This document shows positions 63,374 to 64,000 of a stretch of 64,000 nucleotides of DNA, in pieces. Numbering within the stretch: the first letter of the stretch is position 1; every line of letters starts with the position of its first letter. The stretch spans positions 186,001 through 250,000 of the forward strand of contig NZ_AEEB01000017.1 of the NCBI RefSeq assembly GCF_000179775.1, in the 5' to 3' direction. The notes below the pieces were generated by a model. That model was given only the letters and a program-made list of their open reading frames with translations. It ran no database searches and was not told the DNA's origin. This DNA is from Ahrensia sp. R2A130. Lineage in GTDB: Bacteria > Pseudomonadota > Alphaproteobacteria > Rhizobiales > Rhizobiaceae. The translations under genes and the position numbers were made by a program.

Positions 63374-64000
63374 ATGAAAATTCTCGTCCTAGGCGCTGCC
63401 GGAATGGTGGGCCGCAAGCTCATCGAAAAATTGCTGGAAACCGGAACGCTGCGCGGCGAAACGGTCGATGCCATTCACGCGTTCGACGTGGTCGAACCTT
63501 TGTTCGACGACGCCCGCGTGACGGTGCAGGCTGGTAACATCACAGACGCTTCGACGGTTGATGCGATGGTCGATGCAAAGCCTCACGTCATCTTCCACCT
63601 TGCCGCAATCGTATCCGGCGAGGCCGAAGCCGATTTCGAGAAGGGCTACAGCATCAATCTTGGCGGTACGAATAATCTGTTCGATGCCATCGTTTCCCGT
63701 GAAGGATATGTTCCGCGCGTCGTCTATGCGTCTTCTATCGCCGTCTTCGGTGCTCCATTCCCAGACACCGTTGCGGACGACTTCCATCTCACACCGCTCA
63801 CTTCATACGGCACACAAAAGGCCATCGGCGAACTCCTTCTAGCTGATTATACCCGCAAGGGGCACATGGACGGCGTTGGTATTCGCCTACCCACCATCGT
63901 CGTTCGCCCCGGTAAGCCCAATGCTGCTGCATCGGGCTTTTTCTCCAACATCATCCGCGAACCACTTGTTGGTGAAGCAGCCAACCTGCCGGTCGATGAT
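63374..64000 (+). CDS. denD: NAD-dependent epimerase/dehydrogenase, DenD-like (D-erythronate dehydrogenase type), 3' end outside window
   Basis: Extended SDR, 209 residues visible. N-terminal M-K-I-L-V-L-G-A-A-G-M-V-G-R-K with the Rossmann G-x-x-G-x-x-G, then H-L-A-A-I-V-S-G-E-A near residues 75-84, a catalytic S-S-I-A-V-F-G and Y-G-T-Q-K-A near 142-147, and R-L-P-T-I-V-V-R-P-G near 170-179, as in DenD. DenD oxidises the 2-hydroxyl of four-carbon acid sugars. The reading frame is still open at base 64000. Partner genes (otnK, otnC, otnI) would be expected beyond the edge if the assignment is right. Confidence 0.85.
   Translation, partial: MKILVLGAAGMVGRKLIEKLLETGTLRGETVDAIHAFDVVEPLFDDARVTVQAGNITDASTVDAMVDAKPHVIFHLAAIVSGEAEADFEKGYSINLGGTNNLFDAIVSREGYVPRVVYASSIAVFGAPFPDTVADDFHLTPLTSYGTQKAIGELLLADYTRKGHMDGVGIRLPTIVVRPGKPNAAASGFFSNIIREPLVGEAANLPVDD

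Noticed and set aside
1-64000. CRISPR array, tRNA, rRNA, insertion sequence
   Set aside because: No regularly spaced direct repeats, cloverleaf-forming segments, rRNA blocks or transposase frames were recognised by reading; a dedicated tRNA scan could still find a missed one.

Overview
The window looks like a chromosomal segment of a Hyphomicrobiales (Rhizobiales) alphaproteobacterium, probably marine. Three things point there: a CtrA cell-cycle regulator with a GANTC (CcrM-type) site in its promoter region; rhizobial-type gene blocks (ruvC-ruvA-ruvB-ybgC-tolQRAB, pal-cpoB-tilS-ftsH-glmM, rluD near rpoH); and several TRAP transporter genes with alcohol and aldehyde dehydrogenases of the kind common in marine alphaproteobacteria. 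The genus cannot be fixed from sequence alone. I saw no rRNA, tRNA, CRISPR array, insertion sequence or intact prophage.

Layout. 1-1183: 3' end of a sugar ABC importer (permease, ATPase). 1284-2582: an AT-richer membrane protein gene, then a gene-poor stretch with palindromic repeats. 2583-4660: a TPP-riboswitch-controlled ABC importer for a thiamine-pyrimidine precursor, with no ATPase gene beside it. 4713-11398: a large Ala/Pro/Glu-rich membrane protein, purA, an EamA exporter, a GCS2-type carboxylate-amine ligase and rpoH. 11591-17464: a photolyase-like protein without iron-sulfur ligands, an M20 amidohydrolase, rluD and its small neighbour, lipoproteins and an L,D-transpeptidase. 17480-28721: tolB-A-R-Q, ybgC, ruvB-A, a three-gene block on the opposite strand wedged between ruvA and ruvC, ruvC, an aminotransferase and yebC. 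28807-38737: housekeeping and stress genes (DUF1801, recQ, GFA, fliJ, ctrA, DUF992, aldo/keto reductase, old yellow enzyme, glmM). 39029-43844: ftsH, tilS, cpoB, pal.

44083-64000 is a catabolic region. An IclR regulator and a ureohydrolase gene diverge from a run encoding a GMC oxidoreductase, a TerC membrane protein, a TRAP binding protein, a fused TRAP permease, an HpsN/HisD-type dehydrogenase and a zinc alcohol dehydrogenase. It is followed by an L,D-transpeptidase, mmsA, a phage-type muramidase, a KDPG-type aldolase, a second TRAP binding protein without permease, an aminotransferase, an acetyltransferase, an SDR and a DenD-like dehydrogenase cut by the window end. The combination suggests uptake and stepwise oxidation of a small polyol, sulfonate or guanidino compound; the substrate is not determined.

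Most notable points: a photolyase/cryptochrome homologue with all four Fe-S cysteines missing; a fused TRAP permease carrying an extra hydrophobic segment with foreign codon usage; the uncharacterised IclR-regulated cluster; a perfect CtrA consensus site before a 50-residue membrane protein gene; and breaks in the normally contiguous ruv and tol-pal gene blocks.
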